A stretch of DNA of 64,000 nucleotides, from NCBI GenBank assembly GCA_016710785.1, contig JADJUE010000002.1:434001-498000 (forward strand), written 5' to 3'. The notes beneath the pieces were generated by a model that saw nothing but the letters and a program-made list of their open reading frames with translations, was not told where the DNA came from and did not search any database. Within the stretch, counting starts at the first letter, position 1. Every line of letters starts with the position of its first letter. Positions 51,609 through 60,653 of the stretch are shown here, in pieces. This DNA comes from Candidatus Epilinea brevis. Lineage in GTDB: Bacteria; Chloroflexota; Anaerolineae; Epilineales; Epilineaceae. The position numbers and the translations under genes were made by a program.

Positions 51609-52493
51609 ACCGGCTTCCTGGACAGCGAGCCCAGGCCGCTCGGGCTGCGCGGGAAAGCGCTCCGGCAGTCCAGCGCTGCGGTCCAGACCGTACACGGCCA
51701 GGCTGCGCCGGCTCAGGATGCGCCGGCGGATGCCCGGATCCGCGGCGGCGACATCCAGCACGTCGACGAGGTCAAGCAGCTGGGTGCGCTCGATGAGCAC
51801 CACGGGATGGCGGGCCTTCTCCGCCTGCTCCCGGGCGGCGGCGGTGAACCTGGACTGCGTGAGCACCACCGCCAGTTGGCAGCCGTGGTAGTCGCAGCCG
51901 GCCAGCACCTGCTGCACAGCGTCGTTGCCCACCTTGCCTTCATAGCGCTTTGGCTGCAGGCCCAAGGTCAGCCCGTGCCGCCAGGTGATGATGTCGACGC
52001 CGAAGTCGCCGCTGTCGCGGACGTTGCGCACCGCGAAACCGGCGCTTGCCAGGCGCGCGACGATCCAGGCTTCGAACTCCAGTCCGGCCATGGCATCGAT
52101 GAGGGCAAGGAGGGCTTCGTCATCGCGCGGCGCGCGCCTGCGGTTGCCGACCAGGATCCAGAGGCCTCCCACCAGGGCGGTGCAGGCGAAGGCCAGGAGT
52201 GCCTGGCGCCAGAAGCTGTGGAGCCAGGCGACCAGGACTGTTGCCAGTAGCGCGTAGATCAGCCAGGACAGGGGCGATCGCAGACCCGTGCTAAGATGGG
52301 TGCCGGCGCGACGCCGGCGTGGCTGGGACCATGGCTGCGGCGACTGTTGCCGGCTCGTCGCGAAGACCTCGGCCCCGGTCCATGGCTCAGCCGGATCAAC
52401 TGGCGGCTGGGTCGGGATCGAGGGGTTCATGGTCGGGTTGGCCAAGGATGAGCGCAGATTGAAATCGGGATCGAGAGGGATCATGGAAACCAT
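51540..52493 (-). CDS. membrane-anchored Mrr-type restriction-endonuclease-like protein
   Basis: 317 residues from ATG 52493; ATG 52430 would give 296 and is equally possible. Two adjacent membrane helices (WLIYALLATVLVAWLHSFW, ALLAFACTALVGGLWILVG) precede an Mrr_cat nuclease domain at about residues 130-245: GLEFEAWIVARLASAGF, the Asp in DSGDFGVDII and the Gln-x-Lys in GLQPKRYEG form the catalytic set. Such membrane-linked Mrr proteins may degrade foreign or damaged DNA. It is alone, without methylase or specificity genes. Confidence 0.8.
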   Translation of the reverse strand: MVSMIPLDPDFNLRSSLANPTMNPSIPTQPPVDPAEPWTGAEVFATSRQQSPQPWSQPRRRRAGTHLSTGLRSPLSWLIYALLATVLVAWLHSFWRQALLAFACTALVGGLWILVGNRRRAPRDDEALLALIDAMAGLEFEAWIVARLASAGFAVRNVRDSGDFGVDIITWRHGLTLGLQPKRYEGKVGNDAVQQVLAGCDYHGCQLAVVLTQSRFTAAAREQAEKARHPVVLIERTQLLDLVDVLDVAAADPGIRRRILSRRSLAVYGLDRSAGLPERFPAQPERPGLAVQEAGSGQEAAEDLVAQRYALGTEPQS

Positions 52494-52621
52494 GTATCGT
52501 CGGGAACAGGGATCCCTTGCGGCTCTCGATGGTAGCCCGGTAAGGAGGGCCGAGCCAGTTTCGCTCGAGCCCGGCGCGGCGCTTCGGAGACGCCGCCATT
52601 CCGGCGGGGGACCCGTGGCGG

Positions 52622-53323
52622 ATGCCTGAGGAGGGACCGTCGCCGGTCCGGCCTGGTGCGGGCAGGGATGCCGAGTCCGATTCCCTGCGGCTGCTGGGCC
52701 TTTGCGCGTCCGGGAACGAGCGTGAGCGCGAAGCGGGCTTTCGGGAGTTGGGGCGCATCCTCTACACCGTGTTGTGGCGCCAGGTCGTCGATCGCCCTGA
52801 GCTGTGGCATCTCGCCGAGGAGAGCAGCCAGGAGGCCCTGGTCATCGTCTGGCGGCATCTGGCAAGCGATCGCGGCCCCGACCAGGCCGAGCACTTTGTA
52901 GGCTGGGCGGTGGTCATCGCCAGCAACAAGCTGCGCGAGGCCCTGCGTCGCCGGGAGCCGCGCGCCCGGCTGCAGCCGTCCAAGCGCGTCGCCGCCAGCC
53001 GACAGGTCAGCCTGGACGCTCCGCCACCGGCCGCCCATGAGCCGCTGGGTGAGCTGCTGGCCGCCGGCGACAGCCCGCAGGCGGATGCCGAACGGCAGGA
53101 GACATTCGAGGCCTTGCTGCGGATGGTGCGGGAGAGCCGAGACCTGAGCGAGGCGTCGCGCACGGTGCTCATCAAGGGCTACCTGGAAGGTTGGGATGAT
53201 GCCGAACTGGCCGCGCACCTGGGTACGACGCGGGGCAACGTCCACGTCCTCCGCTGCCGCGGCCTGGCCCGGCTGCGCGCCCACGGGGCGTTCATGGACC
53301 AGCTGGCACGTTGGCTCGGTTGA
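52622..53323 (+). CDS. ECF-family RNA polymerase sigma factor
   Basis: 233 residues. Region 2 is around RILYTVLWRQVV, EESSQEALVIVWRHL and FVGWAVVIASNKLREALRRR; region 4 is TVLIKGYLEGWDDAELAAHLGTTRGNVHVLRCRGLARL. A long acidic/Ala linker separates them. Directly followed by a zinc-motif anti-sigma gene, the usual partner. Its target promoters are unknown. Confidence 0.88.
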   Translation: MPEEGPSPVRPGAGRDAESDSLRLLGLCASGNEREREAGFRELGRILYTVLWRQVVDRPELWHLAEESSQEALVIVWRHLASDRGPDQAEHFVGWAVVIASNKLREALRRREPRARLQPSKRVAASRQVSLDAPPPAAHEPLGELLAAGDSPQADAERQETFEALLRMVRESRDLSEASRTVLIKGYLEGWDDAELAAHLGTTRGNVHVLRCRGLARLRAHGAFMDQLARWLG

Positions 53324-53335
53324 AGGAGAATGCGC

Positions 53336-54811
53336 ATGCCGTGGAACAGGACTGAAAGCAAGGCCAAGGCTTTGGCATCCTTGAGGCGAGATCCGGATTC
53401 CAAGATGCAACGCGACCATCCCGGCCCAGGCCGGGCCACGACCACGGCCTGCCCGCACGGCGACGTGCCGGTGGCCTGCCCGCTCTGCCGTCGGCGGCTG
53501 GAGCGGCTGGGCCTTGCCGTTGTTCAGGGCCATGAGGACGAAATCTCCTGCGCGCAGTTCCTGTCGGTGGTGGCCGTTGCCGGGGCGGGCCTGCTGCGGG
53601 ACGACAGCATCGGCGGCGACCCGCTCCTGGCAGGCCATGCCGTGCGCTGCGCGAGCTGTGCGGCCGATCTGGCCGCGGCCCGCGACACCCTGGCCTCACT
53701 GACGGATGCACAGGCTCCGTTGCCGCCGCGGGTTCCGGACCCTGACCTCACCTTCCTGCGATCAACGCCCGCGGCTCCCGCCGCGCTGGATCCCAAACGG
53801 TTGGCGACCCGGCTGGCCTTGGCGGCGCTCGCCCTGCTGCTCGCCTGGCGGGGATGGGCGCGGCTCGCCGAAAGGGCAACCGGAGAGGCTGATCTGGGCG
53901 CCGCGGCCCCGATCGGGCAGCGCCGGTCCGACATCGACAGGCGGGCGCCTTCAGGATCGGCGACGCTGACGACACCGGTGCTGACGGTCACTCCGGCCGT
54001 TGCGGCAGGAGCCCTCGCGGATCGGTGGCTGAGCGCTACCGCGGTCGCCGGGCGTGGAGACGCGCCCCGCGGGCCCGCCCTGCGGGGCGTGGCGACGGCC
54101 GCTGCCGCGAGCGGAGCGGTGTCCAGCGGTCTCGCATCGTCCGCGCCGTCCGCTACGCCGACGATGGCTCCGCCCGCCCCCGAGCCGGCGACTGAGGAGC
54201 CGAATTCGCCTGAACCCACGGACCCGCCGACCAGCCTTCCGCCGGAGCCGGCTGCGGTGACCTGTGCGCTGCATGCCTTCGGGCCGCAGGCGGGCTTGTT
54301 CAAGACCGGCTGTGGCCCGTTCCGATCGGCCGCGGCTTTCGACCTCTACCAGGTGACGGTCAGCCAGCCTGGTCGCTTCACCTTCGACACCTGTGAGGGT
54401 GCTGGGGGGCTGGACAGCCTGCTGGTGCTGTATCCTGCCGACGGCTTCGACCCGATGGCGCCCTGCCGGGGCATCCTGGCCGCTGATGACGACGGCTGCG
54501 GCACCTTGTCTCGCCTCACCTTGGACCTTGGCGTGGGGCGTTACCTGCTGCTGGTCAGCGAACAGACCGGCGACCTGAGCGACCATTACCGGCTGGGGGT
54601 CGAGGCACCGGCCGGCAACGATGCCTGTCCGCGGATTGCTCCCGGCACCACGCCAGTGGCGAACCCGTCACCGTCACCGGCTTTGCCGACGGCGACTTCA
54701 GCGGCTGGTGCCCTGCTTCCACCCTTGGCCACCCCGGCCGCCAGCCCCCAACCGCTACCGATCGAACCCGGGCCGGTGGATCCCCCCGGAACCCCGCCGG
54801 CCTTGCCCTAG
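53336..54811 (+). CDS. transmembrane anti-sigma factor with extracellular sensor-like domain
   Basis: 491 residues. The cytoplasmic N-terminus has CPLCRR and a ZAS-type motif HAVRCASC (H-x3-C-x2-C), then a membrane helix near residue 160 (LATRLALAALALLLAW). Outside lie a long Ala/Pro/Thr linker and a PPC-like beta domain (AFDLYQVTVSQPGRFTFDTC, LLVLYPADGFD, RYLLLVSEQTGDLSDHY), then another Pro-rich tail. It probably holds the upstream sigma factor until a surface signal arrives. ATG 53336 has AAGGAG at the right distance; ATG 53330 is too close. Confidence 0.8.
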   Translation: MPWNRTESKAKALASLRRDPDSKMQRDHPGPGRATTTACPHGDVPVACPLCRRRLERLGLAVVQGHEDEISCAQFLSVVAVAGAGLLRDDSIGGDPLLAGHAVRCASCAADLAAARDTLASLTDAQAPLPPRVPDPDLTFLRSTPAAPAALDPKRLATRLALAALALLLAWRGWARLAERATGEADLGAAAPIGQRRSDIDRRAPSGSATLTTPVLTVTPAVAAGALADRWLSATAVAGRGDAPRGPALRGVATAAAASGAVSSGLASSAPSATPTMAPPAPEPATEEPNSPEPTDPPTSLPPEPAAVTCALHAFGPQAGLFKTGCGPFRSAAAFDLYQVTVSQPGRFTFDTCEGAGGLDSLLVLYPADGFDPMAPCRGILAADDDGCGTLSRLTLDLGVGRYLLLVSEQTGDLSDHYRLGVEAPAGNDACPRIAPGTTPVANPSPSPALPTATSAAGALLPPLATPAASPQPLPIEPGPVDPPGTPPALP

Positions 54812-54831
54812 GTCTGCGCCAACCTGGAACG

Positions 54832-56268
54832 TCAGGGCTGCGGTGTCATGGATTCGCGGCCCTGAAGGTCGAGGCTATCGAAAGGTCGGCCCCCCAGGGC
54901 AGGAGCGGATCCGCGGTCATGCGTTGCGGCGGAGGGGATGAGGCGGTGGATGCCGCCGCCGGTCAGGTCACAGAGCAGCAGTTCGCCATCAGCGTCCTGG
55001 CCCACGTGGGACACCGACAGATCGCTGTCGAGGAGGGGTTGCGGCAGCCAGTGTCCCCGTTCGCCTTGGTCGGGCCGTGCGGCCCACAGCCGACCCGAAC
55101 AATAGTCGGCGAAGACATAGGCACCGCGCAGCCAAGGTAGGGCATTGCCCTGGTAGACCAGGCCACCGGTGACCGCGCAGTCGCCGTCGTCGTGGGGATA
55201 GACCAGGATCGGGGGAACGGCGAGGGGCGACCGCGATGTCAGACCGATCGCCTCATCGCGTGTCTCGCGGCCCTCCCAGCGGGGCCAGCCGTAATTGCGG
55301 CCGCCCATCGCGGCCCATGGCTCGCGATCGATCTCCTCCCAGTCGCCCCCGCCGACGTCGCCGATGTAGAGGTCGCCGCTGGCGGCATCGAAGCTGAAGC
55401 GCCACGGGTTGCGCAGGCCGAGGGCCCAGATCTCGGCGGCCGGGCCGCTCGTCGTCGCCCAAGGGTTGTCCGTGGGAATGCCGTAGGCGCGGCCGGCGTC
55501 ACGGCGGTCTACGTCGATCCGCAGGATCTTGCCCAGGTGGTTGTCCAGTTGCTGGGCCCGCTCGCTGCCGCCACCGCCTCCGTCGCCGCTGGCGATGTAG
55601 AGGAAGCCGTCCGGTCCAAAGGCGAGATGCCCGCCGTTGTGGTTGCTGGCCGGCTGCGCGATGCGCAGTAGGACGCGCTCGGAATCCGGGCTGGGTCCCG
55701 ATGCGCCCGGTCGTGCCCGCAGCTCGCTGACGACGGTGTCCCCGTCCTCGTCAGTGTAGTCAACATAGAGGCGGCCGTTGGCCGCGAAGCGGGGATGCAG
55801 GGCCAGGCCGAGGAGACCCTGTTCGCTGGCGTCGTCACCCGCCCGGTCTCGGAGATCCAGCCAGGTCCGCCACGGCGCCGAAGGCCCGCTTCCGACGGCA
55901 GTCTTGATGACTCCGACCTTCTCCACGACGAAGCGCCGTCCGTCGGCGAGCGCCGGGTCAAGGACCAGGAGCGGCTGCTCAAAGCCGCCCGCGACCAAGG
56001 TAAGGGTGACCGCGGGGCTGGCGGTGGCGCTGGGTCGGGAGCGGACAGACGGCTGCGCGGTGGCAAAGGGTGACGGGCGTGTTGCCGGGGATCGCGACGG
56101 CGCCGGTAAGGCTGCCCGCTCAGCGGCGCGGGTAGCCGACGCCGCTGTCTGACCCGCCGTGCCCCCGAGCGGCAGCCGGCAAGCGGCGAGGCTCATGGGA
56201 AGCAGCAGCAGACCCAAGAGGGCCAATGACGGGGCATGCAGACGTCGCGTGGCGTGCGGTTGGGCCAT
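54832..56268 (-). CDS. PQQ-dependent sugar dehydrogenase-like lipoprotein
   Basis: 478 residues with a lipoprotein signal (LALLGLLLLPMSLAAC) and a Thr/Ser/Pro linker. From about residue 85 it is a soluble aldose dehydrogenase (YliI/sGDH-like) propeller: GLLGLALHPRFAANGRLYVDY, NHNGGHLAFGPDGFLYIASGDGG (PQQ/calcium region), ALGLRNPWRFSFD, GGRNYGWPRWEG, DLSVSHVGQDADGELLLCD. It would oxidise sugars outside the membrane using PQQ; no pqq genes are in the window. Confidence 0.88.
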   Translation of the reverse strand: MAQPHATRRLHAPSLALLGLLLLPMSLAACRLPLGGTAGQTAASATRAAERAALPAPSRSPATRPSPFATAQPSVRSRPSATASPAVTLTLVAGGFEQPLLVLDPALADGRRFVVEKVGVIKTAVGSGPSAPWRTWLDLRDRAGDDASEQGLLGLALHPRFAANGRLYVDYTDEDGDTVVSELRARPGASGPSPDSERVLLRIAQPASNHNGGHLAFGPDGFLYIASGDGGGGGSERAQQLDNHLGKILRIDVDRRDAGRAYGIPTDNPWATTSGPAAEIWALGLRNPWRFSFDAASGDLYIGDVGGGDWEEIDREPWAAMGGRNYGWPRWEGRETRDEAIGLTSRSPLAVPPILVYPHDDGDCAVTGGLVYQGNALPWLRGAYVFADYCSGRLWAARPDQGERGHWLPQPLLDSDLSVSHVGQDADGELLLCDLTGGGIHRLIPSAATHDRGSAPALGGRPFDSLDLQGRESMTPQP

Positions 56269-56392
56269 GTCCTCGGTTCCCGCTCAGAGGGATTGGCACT
56301 AGAATAGCCGCCGGCGATGTCGCTGACAATCGCCGTGTCGCAGCCAACCAGGCGCCCGCCCTTCCCGCTCCACCGCCCAGGGAGTCATGTTC

Positions 56393-57586
56393 ATGAGCCC
56401 CCACCGTCCTGGCGCCGCCACGCGCGCCGCCCTGGCCCTTGGCATGGCTTTTGCCTTCGGCCTCGGGTTCCTTTCGCCTGCGGGCGTCGCCGGACAACCC
56501 GGTGCGCAGGCCTTCGTCTGGCAGAACCTGCCGGAAGGCGCGCCTTTGGCGGGTCACATCCTCTTGCGCCTTCCCAGCGGCCGTCTGTTGGCCCTGGGCG
56601 GTGAGTCGAGCCCGGGCCAGACGGGGCCACAGCCGCGCGCGCTGGACCTGTCCCAGACCCAGCCGGCTTGGGTGGACCTGGCGGAGAGCGGCGACATCCC
56701 CCGTTCGCGGCTCACCGACCGCGGTCTGCTCGGGGCCGCTGCCATCGTCGATCCGGCGGAGAACCTGCTGCTGCTCACCTGTGACTGCGCCGACGGGCGG
56801 AGCACCTACACCCTGGATCTGGATTCCGGCGTCTGGCGGGCGATGGCGTCGCCCGAGAGTCCTGGTCCGCTCTGGTACCCGCTCCTGGCCTACGACGCCA
56901 ACAGGGACCGCGCCGTGCTCATCGGCGGTGACCTGGCCGGAACGGGCGAGCTTTCAAATGCGGTATGGGCTTTCGACCTGTCCCCGGCGCGCTCCGGCTG
57001 GACGCGCCTGGGAGACGCCGGCTGGTCGGTGCCGTTGCTCTTCAGTGCCAGCGCCATGGCCGCGGATGGGGCCCTGTACGTCTTTTCCGGTGGCGACGCT
57101 CTCGGCATCGTGACAGAGCAGCTGTGGCGGGTGGACCTGGCTCGGGCCGGGGATGCCTCCGGATGGTCCGCCGTCGCGGTCCCGGCGGGCCCGGCGGGAC
57201 GTCTGGGCGCCAGTCTGGTGTTCGACCCGGCCACGGGAACGGGATGGCTCTACGGCGGCTATCGCGCTGTGGCCGACATCCCTCAGGACCAGGCGGATGT
57301 CTGGCGGCTGAGGGTCGCCCGCGAACCGGAGCCTGCCGCATGGGATCGGCTGACGACGATGGTCGGGCCGGAGCGCCCCCAGGCCCGTTCGGGCCACGCC
57401 GCGGCCTGGGATCCGGCGGGGGAGCGGATGGTGGTCTATGGCGGTGCGCACAGCGCGGAAGGTCAGACGAGTTATCTCGGTGATGCCTGGTCGCTGGCCC
57501 TGGCGGCCGCGCCCGAAACGGCCACTCCGTCTGCGACCCCAACCGCTGAACCGCGGATCTACCTGCCTTGGGGCTCGAAACCCTGA
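56393..57586 (+). CDS. secreted Kelch-type beta-propeller protein
   Basis: 397 residues, signal peptide LALGMAFAFGLGFLSPAGVAG. Kelch-like blades are visible (RLPSGRLLALGGES, YDANRDRAVLIGGD, ALYVFSGGD, FDPATGTGWLYGGY, WDPAGERMVVYGGAHS). A Thr/Pro linker and IYLPWGSKP end the protein. ATG 56393 lies 8 bp after AGGGAG; ATG 56387 is only 2 bp from it. Probably a binding protein; no catalytic residues recognised. Confidence 0.8.
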   Translation: MSPHRPGAATRAALALGMAFAFGLGFLSPAGVAGQPGAQAFVWQNLPEGAPLAGHILLRLPSGRLLALGGESSPGQTGPQPRALDLSQTQPAWVDLAESGDIPRSRLTDRGLLGAAAIVDPAENLLLLTCDCADGRSTYTLDLDSGVWRAMASPESPGPLWYPLLAYDANRDRAVLIGGDLAGTGELSNAVWAFDLSPARSGWTRLGDAGWSVPLLFSASAMAADGALYVFSGGDALGIVTEQLWRVDLARAGDASGWSAVAVPAGPAGRLGASLVFDPATGTGWLYGGYRAVADIPQDQADVWRLRVAREPEPAAWDRLTTMVGPERPQARSGHAAAWDPAGERMVVYGGAHSAEGQTSYLGDAWSLALAAAPETATPSATPTAEPRIYLPWGSKP

Positions 57587-57659
57587 TCGCCGCCGGACCC
57601 TCGCGTTCCGGACGTCCACTGACGCGCCTGGCGTGCCCGGCTGAACGCCGTCGGAAATG

Positions 57660-57715
57660 CGTTCGGGCCGGCGCTGCGGCCCGCATCGGCGGGCCGGCGA
57701 GCGCCGGCCCGAACG
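57660..57715. repeat. nested long inverted repeat
   Basis: Outer 16-bp perfect arms CGTTCGGGCCGGCGCT (57660-57675) and complement (57700-57715), enclosing a second 7-bp hairpin GGCCCGC/GCGGGCC (57678-57695). It could end transcription of the Kelch gene or be a mobile palindromic element. Confidence 0.7.
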
Positions 57716-57899
57716 GGTGCGTCACGACATGTGCACGCGGCCAAACAAATGCTAAATAAATGGTGCTGCCCTGTCCCTTGACACGAGGCGATGTCGGGCG
57801 CGGAAGGGAGTGTATCATGCCCCAAGCCGCTTGCGCCTAAAGGTTAGGTTAAGATTAAGTCAGCCCTTGAGCTGCGTCGCGGCGGATAGACGAACGAAA

Positions 57900-57930
57900 A
57901 AGGCCCTCGGCGCATTGCGCCGAGGGCCTT
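57900..57930 (-). terminator. intrinsic terminator of pyrG
   Basis: On the minus strand a 13-bp stem AAGGCCCTCGGCG/complement with 5-nt loop is followed by TTTTTCGTTCG. A textbook rho-independent terminator 20 bp after the pyrG stop. Confidence 0.9.
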
Positions 57931-57949
57931 CTTGCGTCAGAGGTCAGGA

Positions 57950-59626
57950 TCAGGGAGCGGTGGTCGTGCCCGTGCCCACGGGGGCCGGCGTGGCGTAGGG
58001 GTCGGATCCTGCCGCCTTCACTGCCGCTATGAAGTCCCGGAACAGCGGATGCGGCGCCAGGGGCCGGCTCTTGAACTCGGGGTGGAACTGGCTGCCGACC
58101 ATGAATGGGTGCAGGTCGGTGCGCAGCTCGCCGACGTCCACGAGGTCGCGCTCGGTATAGACGCCGCTGACCACGAAGCCGGCCTCGATCAGGCGCGGCA
58201 GGAAGAGGGGGTTCACCTCGAAGCGGTGCCGATGGCGTTCGTGGATGAGGTCCGTGCCGTAGGCCTTGTGCGCCAGGGTATCCGGCAGCAGGCGGCAGGG
58301 CCAGGCGCCCAGGCGCATGGTGCCGCCCATGTCGGTCACGTCGACCTGCTCGGGCAGCAGGTCGATGACCGGGAACTGCGTGCCGGGATCGAACTCGGTC
58401 GAGTTGGGTTCATCGCTGCCCAGGGCATGCCGTGCCAGCTCGATGACCATGATCTGCAAGCCCAGGCAGAGGCCAAGGTAGGGTTTGTGGTTCACCCTGG
58501 CGAAGCGCGCCGACTGGATCTTGCCCTCGATGCCGCGATGACCGAATCCGCCCGGCACGACGATGCCGTCGGCCGACTCCATCTTGTCCCAGTCCCGGCC
58601 GCGCTCCAGATCCTCGCTGTCCACCCAAAGAAGTTCCAGGGCCACCCCGTGATGCAGACCGGCATGGTGCAGCGATTCCGCCACGCTCTTGTAGGCGTCA
58701 TGCAGGTCGACGTACTTGCCCACCACGGCCACCTTCACGGTCGGTTTGGGCGCCCGGATGCGTTCCACCAGGTCCTGCCAGGCGATGAGATCCGGTGTTC
58801 GGTCATCCAGGCCGAAATGGCGGAGGATCAGGCGGCCCAGGCCCGCGGCTTCGAGCTCCAGCGGCACGGCGTAGATGGTGTCGGAGGTCACCAGGGGCAC
58901 CACGGCATCCACCGCCACGTCGGTGAACAGGGAGATCTTTGCGCGCAGATCCTCGGTGACAGGAAAGTCCGAACGCATGATGATCGCGTCGGGCTGGATG
59001 CCGATGGAGCGTAGCTCCTTGACCGAATGCTGGGTGGGCTTGGTCTTCAGCTCGCCGGTCGCGCCGATATGGGGCAGCAGGGTCAGGTGGACATAGAAGG
59101 CGCGCTCCCGGCCCACCTCGACACGCATCTGGCGGATGGCCTCCAAGAAGACCAGGCTCTCGATGTCGCCCACGGTGCCGCCGATCTCCACCAGCAGGAT
59201 CTCGGCCTGACTCTGGCGCGCGGCCAACTGGATGCGGCGCTTGATCTCGTTGGTGATATGCGGGATCATCTGCACGGTCTTGCCCAGGTAGTCGCCGCGC
59301 CGCTCGCGGGCGATGACCTCCTGGTAGACCTTGCCGGTGGTGACGTTGGCCGAGGGTGGCAGGTCCTCGTCGATGAAGCGTTCGTAATGACCCAGGTCCA
59401 GGTCGGTTTCGGCTCCCTGCTCCAGCACGAAGACTTCGCCATGCTCGAAGGGGCTCATGGTGCCGGGGTCCACGTTGACATAGGGGTCCAACTTCTGGAT
59501 GGAAACCTTCAGCCCCCGGGCTTTGAGAATCCGCCCCAACGCCGCGGCGGCGATGCCTTTTCCCAGAGAGCTGACGACGCCCCCAGTCACAAAGATATAG
59601 CGCGTCTGCCTGATTTCAAGATCCAT
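57950..59626 (-). CDS. pyrG: CTP synthase
   Basis: 558 residues. Converts UTP to CTP with glutamine nitrogen. The N-terminal synthetase has FVTGGVVSSLGKGI, KLDPYVNVDPGTMSPF, GGTVGDIES and LKTKPTQHS; the glutaminase has GGFGHRG, the nucleophile Cys in YLGLCLGLQ, and QFHPEFKS (His, Glu). ATG 59626 follows AGGGAGGA. The C-terminus carries a short Ala/Pro/Thr tail. Has its own promoter and terminator. Confidence 0.97.
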   Translation of the reverse strand: MDLEIRQTRYIFVTGGVVSSLGKGIAAAALGRILKARGLKVSIQKLDPYVNVDPGTMSPFEHGEVFVLEQGAETDLDLGHYERFIDEDLPPSANVTTGKVYQEVIARERRGDYLGKTVQMIPHITNEIKRRIQLAARQSQAEILLVEIGGTVGDIESLVFLEAIRQMRVEVGRERAFYVHLTLLPHIGATGELKTKPTQHSVKELRSIGIQPDAIIMRSDFPVTEDLRAKISLFTDVAVDAVVPLVTSDTIYAVPLELEAAGLGRLILRHFGLDDRTPDLIAWQDLVERIRAPKPTVKVAVVGKYVDLHDAYKSVAESLHHAGLHHGVALELLWVDSEDLERGRDWDKMESADGIVVPGGFGHRGIEGKIQSARFARVNHKPYLGLCLGLQIMVIELARHALGSDEPNSTEFDPGTQFPVIDLLPEQVDVTDMGGTMRLGAWPCRLLPDTLAHKAYGTDLIHERHRHRFEVNPLFLPRLIEAGFVVSGVYTERDLVDVGELRTDLHPFMVGSQFHPEFKSRPLAPHPLFRDFIAAVKAAGSDPYATPAPVGTGTTTAP

Positions 59627-59721
59627 GCCCTGTCCTCCCTCGCCGGCTCCGAGTCGACCCTTGTGATCACCGTGGCGACCAGGAGCGGCTGACGGGAGCC
59701 GAACCAGGGGATGCCTGGGGC

Positions 59722-59750
59722 ATTGTAGCATGACGACCCGACGCTGTCCG
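59722..59750 (-). promoter_or_regulatory. promoter of pyrG
   Basis: Minus strand: CGGACA (59750-59745), 17 bp, TACAAT (59727-59722) with an extended TGC, the same TGCTACAAT as at aroE and the A-type carrier. Leader about 90 nt. Confidence 0.65.
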
Positions 59751-59784
59751 CGATGGCCGCGGAGGCAGTGAACCTCCGGCCGGC

Positions 59785-60429
59785 TCATCCGCGAGGAACC
59801 ACCTCCGACCATAGCTCTGCCAACTCGGCGAGCACCATCGCAGTGGCGCCCCAGACCTGGTGCTCGGCCACGCGGTAATGGGGTACCAGACGGCGCTCAC
59901 CGCGCAGATCCCACCAATCGCGGTGCACGTTGGCTGGATCCAGAAAGACCTCCAGCGGGGCCTCGATGACCGAGGCCACCTCGCTGTCCTGAAGGGTCCA
60001 GCGAGGGCGCGCCGCCAGGGCACCGACCACGGGATAGATCAGGAAGTCGCTGGGAGGGATCCACAAAGGGCTGAGCCGGCCCAGGACACGCACCGTCTCA
60101 GGCGGCAGCGCCAGCTCCTCCCACCCTTCGCGCAGGGCGGCCTCCTCCGCACTTTCACCCGGCTCCATTCGACCGCCCGGGAAGGAGATCTGCCCGGCAT
60201 GATCGCGCAACTCCGCCCGGCGCCGGGTGAGCACCACCTGGGCCTCGCCGGTTTCGTCCGGGAAGAGGGCCACGAGAACGGCCGCGATCCGGAGGTCGTC
60301 GCGCTGCAGTACGGATTCCAAGGGCAGTACAGGGCGCTCGGAGATCGACAGCTGCTGGTGGGCGGCATCGCCGGGGAGGGTATGGCCCAGGCGATGCTCA
60401 AGGGCGGCCAGGCGGTGGGTGAGGCTCAT
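59785..60429 (-). CDS. Nudix hydrolase, CoA pyrophosphatase-like (NudL)
   Basis: 214 residues. Preceding motif QISFPGG and Nudix box GRMEPGESAEEAALREGWEELAL, with Ala where the last Gly is usual. The NudL-type segment LLTRR-like VVLTRRRAELRDHAGQ is present. Members cleave CoA and related dinucleotides. A -10-like TATACT lies on the minus strand at 60471-60466. Confidence 0.88.
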   Translation of the reverse strand: MSLTHRLAALEHRLGHTLPGDAAHQQLSISERPVLPLESVLQRDDLRIAAVLVALFPDETGEAQVVLTRRRAELRDHAGQISFPGGRMEPGESAEEAALREGWEELALPPETVRVLGRLSPLWIPPSDFLIYPVVGALAARPRWTLQDSEVASVIEAPLEVFLDPANVHRDWWDLRGERRLVPHYRVAEHQVWGATAMVLAELAELWSEVVPRG

Positions 60430-60552
60430 GGGGTGCTAGCGACGGTCCGATTCGACATGATGACGAGTATAGCGACCTGCACCCATCCGACGGCGGCCGG
60501 CCGAAGCGACGAGCCACAGGGGCTTCGCCTCTCGGTGCCTTCTGGGGCGCCG

Positions 60553-60582
60553 TTGCCCACGGCCTCGATGCGATGCTACATT
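60553..60582 (+). promoter_or_regulatory. promoter of the M60 peptidase gene
   Basis: TTGCCC (60553-60558), 18 bp, TACATT (60577-60582) with extended TGC. Confidence 0.55.
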
Positions 60583-60653
60583 CCCCATCCGTTCCACCAT
60601 GCCGCATCGCGTCTGACCCGTGACGCTGCCAGGCCATCCCGGAGGTTTCCCGC

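Larger units (their letters stand above)
57587..57949. other. intergenic region with nested palindrome, A+T-rich patch and terminator
   Basis: No gene is supported. It has a large nested inverted repeat (57660-57715), an A+T-rich patch near 57745-57770 that stands out locally, a TTGACA at 57778-57783 with TATCAT at 57813-57818 (29-bp spacing, too long), and the pyrG terminator. Confidence 0.6.

Noticed and set aside
52503..52530. ECF-type promoter (GGAAC -35) before the sigma factor gene, for autoregulation
   Set aside because: GGAAC is present, but no convincing -10 element at 16-17 bp; the match may be chance.
57778..57818. TTGACA and TATCAT as a promoter
   Set aside because: The 29-bp spacing is far outside the normal 16-19 bp.
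57810..57998. 62-residue open frame in the Kelch-pyrG intergenic region
   Set aside because: It runs through the pyrG terminator and into the end of pyrG; no ribosome site or family match.
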